DNA of 19,445 nucleotides from Ruminococcaceae bacterium UBA6842. GTDB lineage: Bacteria; Bacillota; Clostridia; Oscillospirales; Acutalibacteraceae. This document shows, piece by piece, positions 11,654 through 17,771 of this stretch (position 1 is its first letter; the number at the start of each line of letters is the position of its first letter). The DNA is taken from positions 1 through 19,445 of the forward strand of contig DKDS01000070.1 in assembly GCA_002451855.1 (NCBI GenBank), read 5' to 3'. The notes beneath the pieces were generated by a model. It was not told the origin of the DNA and did not search any database. It saw only the letters and a program-made list of their open reading frames with translations. The position numbers and the translations under genes are program-made.

Positions 11654-12406
11654 TCAGAAACTCATTATACTGTTCATATCGTAAAGCCCCGGAGCTTTTC
11701 CGCAAAGGAATTTTGCGGCTCTTACAGCGCCGACGGCAAAAACCTCACGGGATTGTGCCGAGTGTGAAATTTTTATAACCTCATCGTGTCCCGCAAAAAT
11801 GACCTCGTGCTCGCCGACAATAGTGCCGCCCCTTACAGAATGTATGCCGATTTCGTTCTTCGGGCGTTTTCTGCGGACGGAATGGCGGTCGTATTCGTAA
11901 TTGAGCGTGTCGCCGAAAACGGAGTTCACGGCGTTTGCAAGCATTATTGCGGTGCCCGACGGCGCGTCTATTTTTTGATTGTGATGCATTTCAACAATTT
12001 CAATATCAAAGCTGTCGCCCAATACGGCGGCGGCTTTTTTCGCAAGGCTAGCAACAAGATTTACGCCGATAGACATATTGAATGTAAAAAATACGGGTAT
12101 TTTTTGCGAAGCCTGTTTGATTTTTTCAATCTGCCCGTCGTCATAGCCTGTGGTTGCGATTACTGCCGGAATTTTATTTTTTACGGCGTAATCGAGAAGA
12201 CCGTCAAGCATTGATGTATGGGAAAAATCAATAATGATGTCGGCTTTTGTATTAATGTCCGAAAATGCGGAGAAGACAGGAAAATCCTCGCCGTTGTTAA
12301 TTTTGTCAACGCCCGCGACTATTTTAATGCTACCGTCCTCCTTGGCGGCATCAGCTACAAAGCCGCCCATTTTGCCGGACGCTCCGCAAAGAATTGCATT
12401 TATCAT
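11654..12406 (-). CDS. dapB: 4-hydroxy-tetrahydrodipicolinate reductase DapB
   Basis: A 250-residue NAD(P)H-dependent reductase that converts DapA's product to tetrahydrodipicolinate in diaminopimelate/lysine synthesis. GASGKMG (residues 8-14) is the nucleotide-binding loop. The family signature EMHHNQKIDAPSGTA (139-153) carries catalytic H141/H142 and K145, and GIHSVRGGTIVGEHEVIFAG (187-206) is the conserved C-terminal block. ATG 12406 has GGAAG seven bases upstream. It is the last gene of asd-dapA-dapB, 23 bases after dapA, and ends at a bidirectional terminator. Confidence 0.96.
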   Translation of the reverse strand: MINAILCGASGKMGGFVADAAKEDGSIKIVAGVDKINNGEDFPVFSAFSDINTKADIIIDFSHTSMLDGLLDYAVKNKIPAVIATTGYDDGQIEKIKQASQKIPVFFTFNMSIGVNLVASLAKKAAAVLGDSFDIEIVEMHHNQKIDAPSGTAIMLANAVNSVFGDTLNYEYDRHSVRRKRPKNEIGIHSVRGGTIVGEHEVIFAGHDEVIKISHSAQSREVFAVGAVRAAKFLCGKAPGLYDMNSIMSF

Positions 12407-12429
12407 ATTTTCACTTCCGTTTTATGAGT

Positions 12430-13317
12430 TTAAAGACATCCGCATTCCTTAAGCTTTTCCTTAAGCTTTGCTACCGCGCTTTCCGCCATCGGATAAAGGG
12501 GAAGTCTGCACGGACCCGCGTTCATTCCTAAAATATTCATAGCTTCCTTTACGGGAATGGGGTTTACATCGCTGAACAGCGCATTCATAAGTCCTGTATA
12601 CTTAATCTGCAATTCGGCAGCTTCCTTTGTATTGCCCGAAAGGTATTCGGCGCACATTTTATGCATAACGCCGGGTAATATGTTTGAAAGCACCGAAATT
12701 ACGCCGATACCGCCGAGCGACATTATCGGAACGGTCTGGTCGTCGTTGCCCGAATATATATCAAGCTCGTCGCCGCAAAGATATTTTGTCTGTGCTACGG
12801 AGGATAAATCGCCGTTGGCTTCCTTCACCGCAACGATGTTCGGGTGCTTCGATATTTCCTTATAGGTTTCCGGCTTTATCGCAACGCCGGTTCTTGACGG
12901 AACATTATAAAGTATTATCGGCTTATCAACACGGTCGGCAATATAATTGTAGTGCGCTACAAGACCGTGCTGTGAGGTTTTGTTATAATAGGGAGTAACC
13001 ATTAAAAAAGCGTCCGCTCCGGCATCCTCGGCGTCCTTGCAAAGACCTACGGAGTACACGGTGTCGTTACTGCCGGTCCCTGCTATAAGCGGTACACGGC
13101 CGGCATTTGCCTTTGCGGCGGTTTCTATAACCTTTACATGCTCCTCGTAGTTGAGCGTGGATTTTTCACCCGTTGTGCCGCAGATTACAAGGGCGTCTAT
13201 ACCGCCTGCTATCTGTTCGTCAACAAGGGAGGAAAGGCGTTCAAAGTTTACGCTTCCGTCATTGTTCATAGGTGTGATGAGTGCCGTGGCTGCGCCGGTA
13301 AAAATTCTCTTTTTCAT
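12430..13317 (-). CDS. dapA: 4-hydroxy-tetrahydrodipicolinate synthase DapA
   Basis: A 295-residue class I aldolase-fold enzyme condensing pyruvate with aspartate semialdehyde, the committed step of the diaminopimelate/lysine branch. GTTGE (47-51) is the pyruvate-binding loop; Y137 (ILYNVPSRTG) and R142 are the proton-relay and substrate-binding residues; K165 (VAVKEANGD) is the Schiff-base lysine. The positions are offset by four from the E. coli enzyme. ATG 13317 is preceded by AAGGAG at 9 bases. It lies 23 bases after asd, which makes its substrate, and 23 bases before dapB, which uses its product. Confidence 0.97.
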   Translation of the reverse strand: MKKRIFTGAATALITPMNNDGSVNFERLSSLVDEQIAGGIDALVICGTTGEKSTLNYEEHVKVIETAAKANAGRVPLIAGTGSNDTVYSVGLCKDAEDAGADAFLMVTPYYNKTSQHGLVAHYNYIADRVDKPIILYNVPSRTGVAIKPETYKEISKHPNIVAVKEANGDLSSVAQTKYLCGDELDIYSGNDDQTVPIMSLGGIGVISVLSNILPGVMHKMCAEYLSGNTKEAAELQIKYTGLMNALFSDVNPIPVKEAMNILGMNAGPCRLPLYPMAESAVAKLKEKLKECGCL

Positions 13318-13340
13318 AAAAGACCACTCCTTAAAATATG

Positions 13341-14423
13341 TTAATCCATATAACCCTTTGCGCAGAGCAGCTCGGCAAGCAGAACAGCGCCGCCTGCGGC
13401 TCCTCTTAAGGTATTATGGGAAACGCAAACAAACTTGTAATCATACTGCGTATCCTCGCGAAGTCTGCCGACGGAAATTGCCATACCGCCCTCAAGGTCA
13501 CGGCAGAGCTTCGTCTGCGGCATATCATCCTCGGTATAATAGTGGAGGAATTTTTTGGGTGCGTGGGGAAGTCCGAGCTTTTGCGGCTCGCCCGAATAGC
13601 TGTCCCAGATTTTAAGTATTTCTTCCTTTGTGGGCTTCTTCTTAAAATCAACAAAAACAGACGCCAAATGTCCGTCCGATACGGGAACTCTTATGCACTG
13701 CGCCGTGAATTTAGGCTCGTCGGCGGGAACTATCTCGCCGTCCTTTATTTTACCCCAAATCTTAAGCGGTTCCTTTTCGCTTTTTTCTTCCTCGCCGCCG
13801 ATATAGGGAATTACATTATCAATCATTTCGGGCCAGCGCTCAAAGGTTTTTCCTGCTCCCGAAATTGCCTGATAGGTAGATACAAGCACCTTGTCTACTC
13901 CGAACTTTTCGTCAAGCGGATAAAGTGCGGGAACATAGCTTTGAAGCGAGCAGTTGGATTTAACGGCAATAAATCCTCTCTTGGTGCCGAGACGCTTTCT
14001 TTGAGAGGGTATTACGCTTAAATGGTCGGAATTGATTTCGGGAATAACCATCGGAACATCGGACGTAAAGCGGTGAGCGCTGTTGTTTGATACAACGGGG
14101 CACTCGTGCTTTGCGTACTTTTCCTCAAGCGCCTTTATTTCGTCCTTTTTCATATTAACGGCGCAGAAAACAAAGTCGACAAGACCTGTTATTTTATCAA
14201 TATCCTTTTCGGCGTCCAAAACAGGCATATTCTTTAAATTTTCAGGGATAGGCTCTTTCATTGCCCAGCGGCTGCCGATTGCCTCCTCATATGTTTTGCC
14301 TGCCGAATTTGCGCTTGCGGCAAGGGCAGTGACATTGAACCACGGGTGATTATGGAGAAGCAGGGAAAAACGCTGACCTACCATTCCGGTGGCCCCTATT
14401 ATTCCTACGCTGTATTTTTTCAT
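13341..14423 (-). CDS. asd: Aspartate-semialdehyde dehydrogenase
   Basis: A 360-residue NADP-dependent enzyme that reduces aspartyl phosphate to aspartate semialdehyde, the branch point to lysine/diaminopimelate, threonine and methionine. GATGMVGQRF (10-19) is the cofactor loop, C158 in VKSNCSLQSY is the nucleophile, and R245 and H252 (IRVPVSDGHLASVFVDF) form the substrate and acid/base site. The SNCSLQSY motif and 360-residue length are those of the archaeal/fungal-type subclass, also found in Clostridia, rather than the SNCTT...-type enterobacterial form. First gene of asd-dapA-dapB; ATG 14423 has AAAGGA at about 10 bases and a strong promoter about 60 bases further up. Confidence 0.95.
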   Translation of the reverse strand: MKKYSVGIIGATGMVGQRFSLLLHNHPWFNVTALAASANSAGKTYEEAIGSRWAMKEPIPENLKNMPVLDAEKDIDKITGLVDFVFCAVNMKKDEIKALEEKYAKHECPVVSNNSAHRFTSDVPMVIPEINSDHLSVIPSQRKRLGTKRGFIAVKSNCSLQSYVPALYPLDEKFGVDKVLVSTYQAISGAGKTFERWPEMIDNVIPYIGGEEEKSEKEPLKIWGKIKDGEIVPADEPKFTAQCIRVPVSDGHLASVFVDFKKKPTKEEILKIWDSYSGEPQKLGLPHAPKKFLHYYTEDDMPQTKLCRDLEGGMAISVGRLREDTQYDYKFVCVSHNTLRGAAGGAVLLAELLCAKGYMD

Positions 14424-14467
14424 TTTAAAACATTCCTTTCGGGGGTTTCGTAAATTTGCACTTGATA

Positions 14468-14488
14468 TATATTGTGTTATGCAATATA
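14468..14488. promoter_or_regulatory. Palindrome at the asd transcription start
   Basis: TATATTG (14468-14474) and CAATATA (14482-14488) are perfect inverted repeats with a 7-base gap. They sit immediately downstream of the asd -10 box, covering the predicted start of transcription, where a repressor would block initiation. It is AT-rich and unassigned. Confidence 0.35.
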
Positions 14489-14516
14489 ATTATACCTTGT
14501 AAATATTATTTGTCAA
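14489..14516 (-). promoter_or_regulatory. Sigma-A-type promoter of asd-dapA-dapB
   Basis: On the minus strand a perfect TTGACA (14516-14511), 16-base spacer and perfect TATAAT (14494-14489). The leader would be about 60 bases, too short for a lysine riboswitch. Confidence 0.75.
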
Positions 14517-14555
14517 TTTATTTTATGCTGAAAACAGAGAGAAGTTTAATTTTAA

Positions 14556-15581
14556 ATGATGAAAACAAGCGATTTTTTTTATAATCTGCCAGAGGAGCTT
14601 ATAGCGCAGACACCTGTGGAACCGAGAAATTCATCACGGCTTATGGTCTTATCCCGTGACAGCGGTGCGGTTGAGCATAGGCACTTTTATGATTTGCCGG
14701 AATTTTTAAGACCGGGCGACTGCCTTGTGCTTAACGATACAAGGGTTCTGCCCGCGAGAATGTACGGCGTCAGGGAAGACACAGGCGCGGTCGTTGAATT
14801 TGTATTGCTCCGTCAGCACGGCAATATGCTGTGGGAGTGCCTTGCGGGACCCGGTAAAAAGGCTAAGGAAGGGTATAAATTCAAATTTTCCGATAAGCTT
14901 AGCGCTGCCGTAACAGAGGTTATGCCCGACGGCAACCGAATGATAGAATTCAGGTGCGACGGCGATTTCTTTACGGTGCTTGACGAGGTAGGTCAGATGC
15001 CGCTTCCGCCTTATATAAAGGAAAAGCTTAAGGACAAGGAACGCTATCAGACGGTTTATTCCAAAGAGGCAGGCTCAGCCGCCGCTCCGACGGCAGGACT
15101 GCATTTTACAAAGGAAATGCTTGAAAGCATTAAAAAAAGCGGCGTGAACATTGCGTATGTTACGCTTCATGTAGGGCTAGGAACATTCCGCCCCGTTAAG
15201 GTTGAGGATGTTACCAAGCACAAAATGCACACCGAGCATTTTTATATTCCCGAGGAAGCGGCGGATATTATTAATGAAACCAAGAAAAACGGCGGCAGGG
15301 TCATCTGTGTGGGAACAACCTCCTGCAGAACAGTGGAAAGCTGTGCCGCAAGGTATGGCGAGATACGCTCCTGTTCGGGTGACACCGATATTTTCATTTA
15401 CCCCGGCTTCGAGTTTAAGTGTATGGACGGGCTTGTTACCAATTTCCACCTGCCCGAAAGCACGCTTATAATGCTTGTTTCCGCCTTTGCCGGATACGAT
15501 AATGTTATGAACGCCTATAATACCGCCGTAAAGGAAAAATACAGATTTTTCAGCTTCGGCGACGCTATGCTGATTATATAA
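14556..15581 (+). CDS. queA: tRNA preQ1(34) S-adenosylmethionine ribosyltransferase-isomerase QueA
   Basis: A 341-residue enzyme that transfers and rearranges the ribose of S-adenosylmethionine onto preQ1 in the tRNA anticodon, giving epoxyqueuosine. Family blocks run the full length: YNLPEELIAQTPVEPRNSSRLMVL (9-32), LVLNDTRVLPARMYG (57-71), GSAAAPTAGLHFT (173-185), HVGLGTFRPV (205-214), GTTSCRTVES and YPGFEFKCMDGLVTNFHLPESTLIMLVSAFAG near the C-terminus. There are two adjacent ATG codons (14556, 14559) and only a weak GAGAGAAG 11 bases upstream of the first; I chose the first. The gene is divergent from asd and 12 bases before tgt. No preQ1 riboswitch is visible upstream. Confidence 0.96.
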   Translation: MMKTSDFFYNLPEELIAQTPVEPRNSSRLMVLSRDSGAVEHRHFYDLPEFLRPGDCLVLNDTRVLPARMYGVREDTGAVVEFVLLRQHGNMLWECLAGPGKKAKEGYKFKFSDKLSAAVTEVMPDGNRMIEFRCDGDFFTVLDEVGQMPLPPYIKEKLKDKERYQTVYSKEAGSAAAPTAGLHFTKEMLESIKKSGVNIAYVTLHVGLGTFRPVKVEDVTKHKMHTEHFYIPEEAADIINETKKNGGRVICVGTTSCRTVESCAARYGEIRSCSGDTDIFIYPGFEFKCMDGLVTNFHLPESTLIMLVSAFAGYDNVMNAYNTAVKEKYRFFSFGDAMLII

Positions 15582-15593
15582 AGGAACGATTGA

Positions 15594-16724
15594 ATGTATA
15601 AGCTTTTAAAGGAAGAAGGCCGCGCAAGACGGGGCGAGTTCGTCACAAACAGGGGAACGGTACAGACGCCCGCATTTATGAATGTAGCCACCGCGGCGGC
15701 AATTAAGGGTGCTGTTTCCGCACGGGATCTTGAAAATCTCGGCTGTCAGATAATGCTCTCCAATACTTATCATCTGCATGTAAGACCGGGTGACGAGGTA
15801 ATCCGTGACTGCGGCGGACTGCATAAATTCACAACCTGGAACGGACCCATACTTACGGATTCGGGCGGATTTCAGGTGTTTTCGCTGGCGTCGCTCCGCC
15901 ATATTACGGAGGAGGGCGTTACATTCGCTTCTCATGTAGACGGCAGGCGTATTTTTATGGGACCCGAGGAGAGTATGACAATTCAGTCAAACCTCGGCTC
16001 TACCATAGCGATGGCTTTTGACGAATGTGTTGAAAATCCTGCCGAATACTCATATTCAAAGGCGTCCTGCGAGCGCACGACCCGTTGGCTTGTACGCTGT
16101 AAGGCTAAAATGGCAGAGCTTAATTCAAGACCCGATACAATCAATAGGGAACAGCTTTTGTTCGGTATAAATCAGGGCTGTACATACAGGGATCTAAGAA
16201 TTGAGCATATGAAGCGCATTGCCGAGCTTGACCTTGACGGTTACGCAATAGGCGGCTTGGCGGTCGGGGAGCCGACCGAAGTTATGTACGATATTATTGA
16301 GTGCGTAACGCCTCATATGCCCGAGAATAAAATCAGGTATCTTATGGGCGTCGGAACTCCCGCAAATATACTTAATGCCGTAGAACGGGGAGTAGACCTG
16401 TTTGACTGCGTAATGCCGAGCCGTAACGCAAGGCACGGTCATCTGTTTACATCTAAGGGAATTATCAATCTTAATAACAAAAAGTACGAACACGATATGT
16501 CGCCGATTGATGAAAACTGCGGCTGCCCCGTATGCCGAAATTACAGCAGGGCTTATATCAGACATTTGCTTAAAAGCCAGGAAATGCTTTCCCAGCGTCT
16601 TACCGTTATGCACAATCTGTGGTTTTACAATCATCTTATGGAGGATATAAGAAGCGCGCTTGATAACGGCAGCTTTGCTGAGTTTAAGCGTGAAAAGGAA
16701 ATAATACTCTCGCAAAGAATTTAA
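15594..16724 (+). CDS. tgt: Queuine/preQ1 tRNA-guanine transglycosylase
   Basis: A 376-residue TIM-barrel enzyme that swaps guanine 34 of GUN-anticodon tRNAs for preQ1, the first tRNA-level step of queuosine formation. D89 (ILTDSGGFQVFSL) and the nucleophile D271 (VDLFDCVMPSRNARHG) are present, with the substrate-pocket segment GGLAVGEP (220-227). The zinc site is C309, C311, C314 (CGCPVC) and H340. AAGGA eight bases before ATG 15594 overlaps the queA stop, so the two are a tight operon. I see no terminator after it; a separate promoter for yajC begins nine bases downstream. Confidence 0.97.
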   Translation: MYKLLKEEGRARRGEFVTNRGTVQTPAFMNVATAAAIKGAVSARDLENLGCQIMLSNTYHLHVRPGDEVIRDCGGLHKFTTWNGPILTDSGGFQVFSLASLRHITEEGVTFASHVDGRRIFMGPEESMTIQSNLGSTIAMAFDECVENPAEYSYSKASCERTTRWLVRCKAKMAELNSRPDTINREQLLFGINQGCTYRDLRIEHMKRIAELDLDGYAIGGLAVGEPTEVMYDIIECVTPHMPENKIRYLMGVGTPANILNAVERGVDLFDCVMPSRNARHGHLFTSKGIINLNNKKYEHDMSPIDENCGCPVCRNYSRAYIRHLLKSQEMLSQRLTVMHNLWFYNHLMEDIRSALDNGSFAEFKREKEIILSQRI

Positions 16725-16732
16725 AATAATTC

Positions 16733-16761
16733 TTGCAATAAAGGTAAATATAGGATATAAT
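16733..16761 (+). promoter_or_regulatory. Sigma-A-type promoter of yajC
   Basis: TTGCAA (16733-16738), a 17-base spacer and perfect TATAAT (16756-16761). The start of transcription near 16768 gives a leader of about 26 bases. Confidence 0.75.
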
Positions 16762-16793
16762 ACTTTTAACAGTTATTTGGAGGGCAAAAATCA

Positions 16794-17135
16794 ATGAATT
16801 TCAAGATTTATACGCTTGCCGCCGAAACAGCGGCAAAACAGGGCGGAGCGCAAAGCATATTGGTAATGGTTCTTTACCTTGCGGTTATATTCGGAGCAAT
16901 GTATTTCCTGCTTATCCGTCCCCAGCGCAAAAAGCAAAAAGAAGAAAAGAAGATGCGCGACAATCTTCAGGTCGGCGATGAAATAGTTACTATCGGCGGT
17001 ATTTACGGAAGGGTAATTTCGCTTAAGGAAGACACTTTGGTTATTGAGTCCGCAAGCGACCATTCAAAGCTTACGGTTGCAAGATGGGCTTTACAGACAA
17101 ATCTTACCGTTCACGACGATACGGCTTCTAAGTAA
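16794..17135 (+). CDS. yajC: Preprotein translocase accessory subunit YajC
   Basis: A 113-residue single-pass membrane protein that associates with SecDF and the Sec translocon. One membrane helix lies at about residues 20-43 (SILVMVLYLAVIFGAMYFLLI), followed by the hallmark RPQRKKQKEEKK and the small soluble domain LQVGDEIVTIGGIYGRVISL. GGAGGG lies nine bases before ATG 16794. The queA-tgt-yajC order is conserved widely in bacteria. Confidence 0.95.
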   Translation: MNFKIYTLAAETAAKQGGAQSILVMVLYLAVIFGAMYFLLIRPQRKKQKEEKKMRDNLQVGDEIVTIGGIYGRVISLKEDTLVIESASDHSKLTVARWALQTNLTVHDDTASK

Positions 17136-17150
17136 ATAGAATAAGTTTTG

Positions 17151-17186
17151 TCCCTCCCGAATAGTAATGTACGGGAGGGATTTTTT
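17151..17186 (+). terminator. Terminator hairpin that also buries the next gene's SD
   Basis: A perfect 9-base GC-rich stem TCCCTCCCG/CGGGAGGGA (17151-17159 with 17172-17180), 12-base loop and T6 tract (17181-17186): a standard intrinsic terminator for yajC. The 3' arm contains GGGAGGG, the only Shine-Dalgarno for the gene starting at GTG 17187, and the T tract is exactly the SD-to-start spacer. Read-through transcripts would therefore have a sequestered ribosome site. Confidence 0.75.
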
Positions 17187-17594
17187 GTGAATAATGAAAT
17201 TTTAAAAAAGGATATAAGCACAAAATATAAAAGCATTATAGGGGCTTTTTTAATAGGCATTGCGGTTACTGCGGTGTTTATTGCCGTTTTTGCGGCGGTT
17301 ATGTACTTTTTTGCGGCGGGATTTAAATATGCGGCGCTTTTTGCAACGCTTTCCGCAGCATTCGGCGGTTTTGCCGCCTCGTTTTTTTTAGCAGGCAAGT
17401 CAGGCAGCAGGGGCTGGCTTACGGGTCTTATTACCGGAATTTGCGCTTTTCTTATAATAACTGTAATTTCACTTGCCGTAAACCGCGGAGCAATGACAAG
17501 CAATACATTGTTCCACCTTGTAATTATCGTTTTGGCTTCCGTTATAGGCGGTATTTTAGGGGTCAATAAGCCGTCGGAGCAAAAATTTATCTGA
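17187..17594 (+). CDS. TIGR04086/YrzE-type small membrane protein
   Basis: A 135-residue, four-helix membrane protein (helices at about residues 18-41, 46-68, 75-97 and 106-124) with short charged ends. It fits the TIGR04086 (YrzE-like) family of unknown function, which commonly neighbours yajC in Firmicutes; the assignment rests on size, topology and context. The frame is open to TTG 17148, but that start lies just before the terminator stem. GTG 17187 has GGGAGGG eight bases upstream and is preferred. The ribosome site is in the 3' arm of the terminator hairpin, so expression probably depends on read-through and hairpin opening. Confidence 0.75.
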   Translation: MNNEILKKDISTKYKSIIGAFLIGIAVTAVFIAVFAAVMYFFAAGFKYAALFATLSAAFGGFAASFFLAGKSGSRGWLTGLITGICAFLIITVISLAVNRGAMTSNTLFHLVIIVLASVIGGILGVNKPSEQKFI

Positions 17595-17640
17595 ATATGC
17601 TTTTAAACTTTTGCCAACAATAAATTATCGGATAAAAAAC

Positions 17641-17670
17641 TTGACAATTACAGCATACGGATTGTACAAT
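17641..17670 (+). promoter_or_regulatory. Sigma-A-type promoter of the RNase J gene
   Basis: A perfect TTGACA (17641-17646), 18-base spacer and TACAAT (17665-17670), giving a leader of about 95 bases before ATG 17772. Confidence 0.6.
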
Positions 17671-17700
17671 ATGTAATATATGTTTTAATATGGGGCTATA

Positions 17701-17728
17701 GTGCCGTTCTGTCGTGTCGGAACGGTAT
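17701..17728 (+). promoter_or_regulatory. Stable hairpin in the RNase J leader
   Basis: CCGTTCTG (17704-17711) pairs with CGGAACGG (17718-17725; one G-U pair) around a TCGTGT loop, extendable by three weaker pairs to 17701-17728. It is about 25 bases from the predicted transcript 5' end and lacks a T tail, so it is not a terminator. Confidence 0.5.
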
Positions 17729-17771
17729 AAAATGATACATAAATTTAAAAAAATCGGAGGATAACTATTTA

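Noticed and set aside
13416..14021. 201-codon plus-strand open frame inside asd
   Set aside because: It is antisense to a fully intact asd with all catalytic motifs, and no promoter, ribosome site or recognisable protein was seen.
14424..14555. preQ1 or lysine riboswitch between asd and queA
   Set aside because: The intergenic space is short and lacks the preQ1 pseudoknot pattern; the lysine element is far longer than the roughly 60-base asd leader.
17148..17186. TTG 17148 start for the TIGR04086-type gene
   Set aside because: It would encode the terminator hairpin as an N-terminal extension and has no ribosome site; GTG 17187 has GGGAGGG.
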